Source: DAOUFU01 sp034429275
GTDB taxonomy: Bacteria > Chloroflexota > Anaerolineae > Aggregatilineales > Aggregatilineaceae
Assembly: GCA_034429275.1 (NCBI GenBank)
Contig: DAOUFU010000181.1
Location: 1-52,051, forward strand
Length of the DNA stretch: 52,051 nt
Direction: 5' to 3'
Positions 47,707 through 52,051 of the stretch are shown one piece after another (the stretch's first letter is position 1; the number at the start of each line of letters is the position of its first letter). The translations under genes were made by a program, and so were the position numbers. The notes below the pieces were generated by a model that saw only the letters and a list, made by a program, of their open reading frames with translations, made no database searches and was not told the DNA's origin.

Positions 47707-48582
47707 GTGACTCTGCCCCCTGCGCTGCGAGCCGCGCTCGAAGAGACGCTTGGCGCGCCGGTGGACCGCGCCCAACCTGTCATGGGCGGCGACATCAACC
47801 AGGCGGCGCGGTTGGAGATCGGCGGGACGGCCTGCTTCCTCAAGTGGCATGTTCGCGCGCCGGAAGGGATGCTGCGCGCCGAGGCCGAGGGGCTGCGCCT
47901 GCTGGCCCAGGCCGACGCAGTGCGCGTGCCGCAGGTGATTGCCCAGGGCGAGGTCGATGGCACCGGCTATCTGCTGCTGGAATACATCGAGCAGCAGGGC
48001 CATCGCGGCAGCGGCGACGTGATGGCATCCTTTGGTGAACAACTGGCCGCGCTGCACCGGCATACGGCCCAAACTCACGGCCTGGAGAGCGATAATTTCA
48101 TCGGGCGGCTGCCGCAACCTAACACCCCCTCCACAAGCTGGACCGCCTTCTACCGCGATCAGCGCCTCGGCGTGCAGATCGATCTCGCGCGCCGGTTGGG
48201 ACGCCTGCCCGCTCATCGCGCCGACCGGATGGCCCGCCTGCTCGACCGTCTGCCTGCGTTGCTGGATGATGCCGCGATGCCGCCTTCGCTGCTGCACGGC
48301 GACCTGTGGGGCGGCAATTATCTGATCGATGCCCAGGGGCGAGCAGTGCTGATCGACCCGGCGGTGTACTACGGTCACTGCGAGATGGACCTGGCCATGA
48401 CCGAGCTATTCGGCGGTTTTGGGGCGCGCTTCTACGAGGCTTATCACGCGGCTTATCCGCTGGAAGGGTATCCCGAACGGCGCGCGCTCTACCAGCTATA
48501 CTACATCCTCGTTCACCTCAACCACTTCGGGGAACCCTACGGCGCGCAGGCGGATGCACTCGCTGCGCGCTACGTAGGGTGA
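47707..48582 (+). CDS. Fructosamine/ribulosamine 3-kinase family protein
   Basis: 291 residues from GTG 47707. The kinase fold has LKWHVRAPEGMLRAEAEGL (Lys and Glu of the ATP site), catalytic LLHGDLWGGN with Asp199 and Asn, and IDPAVYYG with Asp217. Bacterial members phosphorylate ribulosamine or erythrulosamine groups on proteins at O-3, making them unstable so that the amine is freed (deglycation). Coupling to the phosphatase gene two bases upstream supports that role. GAAGGA precedes the GTG by 9-10 bases. Substrate sugar not determined here. Confidence 0.9.
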   Translation: MTLPPALRAALEETLGAPVDRAQPVMGGDINQAARLEIGGTACFLKWHVRAPEGMLRAEAEGLRLLAQADAVRVPQVIAQGEVDGTGYLLLEYIEQQGHRGSGDVMASFGEQLAALHRHTAQTHGLESDNFIGRLPQPNTPSTSWTAFYRDQRLGVQIDLARRLGRLPAHRADRMARLLDRLPALLDDAAMPPSLLHGDLWGGNYLIDAQGRAVLIDPAVYYGHCEMDLAMTELFGGFGARFYEAYHAAYPLEGYPERRALYQLYYILVHLNHFGEPYGAQADALAARYVG

Positions 48583-48593
48583 ATGGGTGCGCG

Positions 48594-49358
48594 TTACAGA
48601 ATCTTGCTCAGGAACAACTGCGTGCGCTCGTGAGAGGGGTTCGAGAAGATCACCTCCGGCGTATCGATCTCGATGATGCGGCCCCCGTCCATGAACACGG
48701 CACGCGAGGCGGCGGCCCGCGCGAAGCCCATCTCGTGCGAGACGACAACCATCGTCATGCCCTCTCTGGCCAGGTCGAGCATCACATCCAGCACTTCCTT
48801 GATCATCTCCGGGTCGAGCGCTGAGGTCGGCTCGTCGAACAGCATGATCCGGGGGTCCATCGCCAGGGCGCGGGCGATGGCTACGCGCTGCTGCTGCCCA
48901 CCCGAAAGCTGAGTCGGGAATGCGTCCGCTTTTTCGGGGATGCCCACTTTCGCCAGCAAGTCATGGGCGCGGGCAACCGCCTCTTTGCGGCTGCGTTTGC
49001 GCACAATGCGCTGCGCCATCACGATGTTCTCCAGCGCGTTGCAGTGGGGGAACAGGTTGAAGCTTTGGAAGACCATGCCTACCTCGGCGCGCACCTTGTT
49101 GATATTGCGCGCGCCGCGCAGCGGGATGCCATCGACCGTGATACTGCCCGCGTCGAAGGTTTCCAGCCGGTTGATGCAGCGCAGCAGCGTGCTCTTGCCG
49201 GAGCCGCTCGGCCCGACGATCACCACGACTTCGCCCGGCATCACGTCCAGGCTGATGCCGTTCAGGGCATGGACCACGCCGCGCACCGTCTTGAACTGCT
49301 TGTGCACGTTTTCGATCTTGATTATCGGCTCTGCCGGGGTTGAGTTTCGTTCAATCAT
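48594..49358 (-). CDS. Polar amino-acid-type ABC transporter ATPase (GlnQ-like)
   Basis: 254 residues. Walker A GPSGSGKSTLL, signature LSGGQQQRVAIARAL, Walker B ILFDEPTSALDPE and H-loop VVVSHEMGFARA. The pattern is that of GlnQ/HisP ATPases. It follows the permease gene by 44 bp and the binding-protein gene lies beyond that, so it energises this cassette. The binding protein is of the BMP type, which makes amino acids an uncertain substrate. Confidence 0.92.
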   Translation of the reverse strand: MIERNSTPAEPIIKIENVHKQFKTVRGVVHALNGISLDVMPGEVVVIVGPSGSGKSTLLRCINRLETFDAGSITVDGIPLRGARNINKVRAEVGMVFQSFNLFPHCNALENIVMAQRIVRKRSRKEAVARAHDLLAKVGIPEKADAFPTQLSGGQQQRVAIARALAMDPRIMLFDEPTSALDPEMIKEVLDVMLDLAREGMTMVVVSHEMGFARAAASRAVFMDGGRIIEIDTPEVIFSNPSHERTQLFLSKIL

Positions 49359-49402
49359 GGCTTGCTTCCCTCACCAGCCCAGAATAAACCGGCGCGCCGG
49401 GC

Positions 49403-51376
49403 CTACTGCGGCAGCCGCGTGCGGCGCTCTATGACCCGCACCATCAGCGAAAGGAACAGGGTCATCATCAGGTACATCACCGCGACGGTGTTGTATCCCT
49501 CGAACGCGCGGAAGGTGCGCGACACGTACAACCGGCCCAACTGGAGCAGGTCGGGCAGCGCCAGCACCGAGATCAAGGCCGAGTCTTTCAACATGGCGAT
49601 GAAATCGTTGCCCAGCGGCGGCAGCACGACACGGACTGCCTGGGGCAGGATGACGTGGCGCATGGCCTGTGGGTAGCTCATGCCCAGGCTGCGCGCTGCT
49701 TCCATCTGCCCGCGCCCGATGCTCTGAATGCCGGCGCGGAAAATTTCGGCGATGAATGCCCCATAGCCAAAGGCCAGGCCGAGCACGGCTTCTTGCGTGT
49801 CGCTCAAATTCAGCCCCAGGCCATCGCGCAGGCGCGGGCTGATCACAAACCCGGCATAGAGCAGGATCACCAGCAGCGGGATGCCGCGCACGATCTCGAC
49901 ATACAGCGTCGAGATGGTCTTGATGGCGGTGTTGATCCAACGCGCGGGCAGCGAGGTCGGCTTGCTGGGCACGCGCATCAGGCCCACGATCAGGCCGATC
50001 ACCAGCGCCAGGGCATACGCCTGGAAGGTCACGCTCAGCGTGAGGAAAATACCCGTATTGCAGCCGCGCAGGTTGTTCAGCGCGCAGACTCCCGGCTCCA
50101 TGCGCTTGTTTTCGATAATTTTGTCCCGGTCGATCACCACATACTGCGGCGCGACCGTTTGCACCCGGTAGGCGTCGTCTGTTTCCTCGACGATCACGCC
50201 CGTCACCTCGTCATCCAGCAGCTTGTAGGTGACGGTACAACTGCGCGTGCATTCGCGCGGGGGCGTGGGCAGGCTCACCCCGGCGTCCGGGTGGGCCGCG
50301 ACCCAGTTGGCCACGTCAAACCGGGCGGCGCTGTCGTCGAGGTAGAGCACACCGTCCACTTCGGCGGCGCTGGCGGCGTTCATCGCTGAATCGATGTCGG
50401 GATAGGGCACCAACATCACGCTGACTTTGCCATCGGTGTAGCGCAGGGAGACGGGCACATCGTCCAGGTCGTCCAGCGTGTCCAGCGCCTTGATCACATC
50501 GGTCCCCTCAATATAACCCACACGCACCACGTCACCCGGCACGATGGGGCGGGCATTCGCCTCGGTGTTGACGGCGATGGTCAGCGTGGGCAGGTGATAC
50601 CACTCCAGCGCATTGAGGCGGAATTCGGCAGTGGTGCCGTTTTCGTACTGCACATTCATCGTCGTGTTGCTGAGGGTGGTCAGCGACGCTTTTAGCTCAT
50701 CTCCCCGGCGTTGGAAGGTGACCCGGCCATCGTCGGCGGTGGTTTGAGAAATGATGTTGGCTTTTTTGATGGTGACGATCTCTTCGTTCACCGTGCGAAT
50801 GCGCATGGTGTCGTCGTTGCGCTCGACCAGCGTGCCGGTGACCGTCACCCGATCCACATAATCTACCGTGATGCGCACGCCGTCGGCGGTCTCTTCGCGC
50901 TGCTCGTCGGCGATGTAATCTTTACGAACCTGGATCGTTTCGCCCTCGTCGGTGCGCAGCGTGAGCGTGGCGGGGTCTTCGCGCTCTAAGAAGCCGGAGC
51001 GCCGGACCAGTTCGCTATCGATGTCGTTCTTGATCAACTGGTTGATGACGGTGCTCACCGTATCGCCTGTTTCGCCTTCAAACCAGCCGGTGATCATGGT
51101 CGGCTCGCCCACGACCTGCACGACATTGAACAGGTCGGTCGTGTGGCTTTGGGGATTATCCGTCAGCCATCGCGTGGCTTCTTCGTAGGCAATCGAGGTG
51201 GACATGGCATAGAGAATCGAGACGATGGCGATCGCCAGGATGATCGCCCACCACGGCAGTTCCGACGCCCAGATCAGGGCGCGCTCGAATAAGCTGCCTT
51301 TTTCGATCTCTAGCAGGGGAGCTAACTCATCAGGTTCATCATCCGAGGTAGAAACAGGGTGCTGCTTCTTGGGCAT
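49403..51376 (-). CDS. Polar amino-acid-type ABC permease with a very large inserted extracytoplasmic domain
   Basis: 657 residues from ATG 51376; most permeases of this family have 220-400. An acidic tail precedes membrane helix 1 (WWAIILAIAIVSILYAM, about 40-60). Then about 380 residues have no hydrophobic helix, are acidic and beta-rich (VTVTGTLVERNDDTMRI, LTTLSNTTMNVQYENG, VSVMLVPYPDID) and include two close Cys (ECTRSCTV). From about 440 the typical permease follows: LSVTFQAYALALVIGLIVGL, the EAA-loop EAARSLGMSYPQAMRHVILPQA, and helices to the end. The insert would face the side where the binding protein docks. It resembles the first loop of AapQ-type permeases but is far larger. The ribosome site is weak. 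Confidence 0.88.
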   Translation of the reverse strand: MPKKQHPVSTSDDEPDELAPLLEIEKGSLFERALIWASELPWWAIILAIAIVSILYAMSTSIAYEEATRWLTDNPQSHTTDLFNVVQVVGEPTMITGWFEGETGDTVSTVINQLIKNDIDSELVRRSGFLEREDPATLTLRTDEGETIQVRKDYIADEQREETADGVRITVDYVDRVTVTGTLVERNDDTMRIRTVNEEIVTIKKANIISQTTADDGRVTFQRRGDELKASLTTLSNTTMNVQYENGTTAEFRLNALEWYHLPTLTIAVNTEANARPIVPGDVVRVGYIEGTDVIKALDTLDDLDDVPVSLRYTDGKVSVMLVPYPDIDSAMNAASAAEVDGVLYLDDSAARFDVANWVAAHPDAGVSLPTPPRECTRSCTVTYKLLDDEVTGVIVEETDDAYRVQTVAPQYVVIDRDKIIENKRMEPGVCALNNLRGCNTGIFLTLSVTFQAYALALVIGLIVGLMRVPSKPTSLPARWINTAIKTISTLYVEIVRGIPLLVILLYAGFVISPRLRDGLGLNLSDTQEAVLGLAFGYGAFIAEIFRAGIQSIGRGQMEAARSLGMSYPQAMRHVILPQAVRVVLPPLGNDFIAMLKDSALISVLALPDLLQLGRLYVSRTFRAFEGYNTVAVMYLMMTLFLSLMVRVIERRTRLPQ

Positions 51377-51450
51377 GAGCTTCTCTCTGAAGTGTGTGTC
51401 CAACGGTCAAACATCAGGCGAGCCAGTGAGAGTCACAGCCCGCGAAAATA

Positions 51451-51487
51451 ATCACCGGGTGCTAGCGAAAGCCCAGCGCCCGGTGAT
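51451..51487 (-). terminator. Rho-independent terminator between binding-protein and permease genes
   Basis: ATCACCGGGTGCT (51451-51463) and AGCGCCCGGTGAT (51475-51487) form 13 bp with one GU-type pair, loop of 11, and on the minus strand TATTTT follows. It lies 75 bp before the permease start. Confidence 0.7.
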
Positions 51488-51522
51488 CAGGCGGGACAAT
51501 CCTCGCCTAATGGTCCTGCGTG

Positions 51523-51595
51523 ACCGACCGGGGCGATCTTTCCCTTTCAGGGCGGCAAGCTTCCGGGTCGGAAGTGCCAGATCGCCCTGGTCGGT
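51523..51595 (-). ncRNA. Three-way-junction-like RNA element after the BMP gene
   Basis: Outer stem of 17 bp, ACCGACCGGGGCGATCT (51523-51539) with AGATCGCCCTGGTCGGT (51579-51595), with one wobble. Inside are CTTCCG-GGT-CGGAAG (51560-51574), extended by GGCA/TGCC, and CCCT-TTC-AGGG (51542-51552). The binding-protein stop is 20 bp upstream and the terminator 35 bp downstream on the minus strand. It may protect the binding-protein mRNA or act as a ligand-sensing element using the terminator as its switch. It is not a known aptamer by eye. Confidence 0.5.
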
Positions 51596-51614
51596 GGGTT
51601 GGAAAGCAGCTTAC

Positions 51615-52051
51615 TTACTGGCCGTAGCCGGTGGTAATCGTGCCGTCCACCAGCCCGGCGGCAATTTCCTGCAGTTCCGCCTTCACCTCGTCCGGCACGG
51701 CATCGGCCAGGTCGTGGAAGTCGGCCAGCGCCGCCTTGCCGTAGAAGTTGCCGGGCACCAGCGTGCCATCAACCTTGGCCTTGATGATGTCGGCGACGCC
51801 CACATCGAGCAGCTTCATGGCGCTGGAGACCAGGCACGGGTGCGCTTCGGGCACCGTCAGCCACTGGGCGGAGTCGACGCCGATGCAGAAGGGCGGCGGT
51901 CCACCCGCGCCCACCGCGTGCGCCACCTCGATCAGGCCGCCGTTACCGGTCTTGCCGCCCGCCGCGAACACCACATCGGCGTTCTGGTCGAGCGCCTGCC
52001 GGGCGGTCGCCGCGCCCCATTCGGGGTCGGTGAAGGCCTGGTCAATCGCGC
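51615..52051 (-). CDS. BMP-family (PnrA-like) substrate-binding protein, C-terminal part
   Basis: Frame open to the right edge; 145 residues visible, start outside the window. The sequence shows ADVVFAAGGKTGNGGLIEVAHAVG, then CIGVDSAQW and KLLDVGVADIIKAKVDG. This is the C-terminal lobe of basic-membrane-protein (PnrA/Med) type binding proteins, which in studied cases bind nucleosides or simple sugars outside the cell. It is upstream of the amino-acid-type permease and ATPase on the same strand, an unusual family mix. It should be a lipoprotein or secreted; the N-terminus is not seen. Confidence 0.88.
   Translation of the reverse strand, partial: AIDQAFTDPEWGAATARQALDQNADVVFAAGGKTGNGGLIEVAHAVGAGGPPPFCIGVDSAQWLTVPEAHPCLVSSAMKLLDVGVADIIKAKVDGTLVPGNFYGKAALADFHDLADAVPDEVKAELQEIAAGLVDGTITTGYGQ

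Overview
The window is GC-rich, densely coded and bacterial. Gene content points to a member of the Chloroflexota, probably Anaerolineae-like: a heliorhodopsin, a T-box leader on pheS, LysM, propeller and SH3b secreted proteins with Pro/Thr-rich linkers, an F420-type PPOX protein, a very large CHAT/NB-ARC/TPR protein, and SpoIIE-type partner-switching phosphatases. The taxonomic call is inference from gene families. No rRNA, tRNA, CRISPR array, prophage or insertion sequence is visible.

Layout. 1-3017: an O-acylation cassette (SGNH C-terminus, MBOAT, SGNH). 3251-5373: a STAS antagonist and a HATPase-GAF-SpoIIE fusion. 5485-9891: a LysM envelope protein, a lone receiver, an EamA transporter, a DNPH1-like hydrolase and a PPOX protein. 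9968-23092 is one long minus-strand run. In transcription order it holds a CHAT-NB-ARC-TPR giant, a cobalamin-binding protein, a PAS histidine kinase, an SDR, a HELIORHODOPSIN, an NAD(P)-binding/DUF2867 protein and two secreted proteins. 23595-26731: a leader ORF, a fused double ABC permease and an ATPase with a C-terminal accessory domain. 26801-28287: pheS with its own promoter and T-box leader.

28309-36051 (minus) carries a membrane protein, RNase Z, a DUF34/Nif3 protein, a class-C-like serine hydrolase, a GT39-like transferase and a clan-A glycosidase. 36208-39599 (minus) carries a zinc-ribbon protein, an SRPBCC protein, a CrtI-like desaturase and a CarH/LitR-like MerR-B12 regulator. 39892-43831 has a P2-type cation ATPase and an S2P-CBS protease. 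43868-46850 is an mhq-like quinone-stress cluster (FMN reductase, hydrolase, ring-cleaving dioxygenase, divergent MarR). 46855-47066 is a candidate structured ncRNA with its own promoter and terminator. 47234-48582 pairs an LMW phosphatase with a fructosamine-kinase homologue (protein deglycation). 48594-52051 is an ABC cassette joining a BMP-family binding protein to a polar-amino-acid-type permease and ATPase. That permease has a very large inserted domain, and a structured RNA plus terminator lies behind the binding-protein gene.

The unifying theme is light and stress sensing. A heliorhodopsin sits next to a cobalamin-protein/histidine-kinase pair, and about 18 kb away a second cobalamin regulator is linked to a carotenoid-type desaturase. 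The most notable candidates for new biology are that photosensory neighbourhood, the four-repeat CHAT protein, the hybrid ABC transporter with its intercistronic RNA, and the orphan ncRNA.
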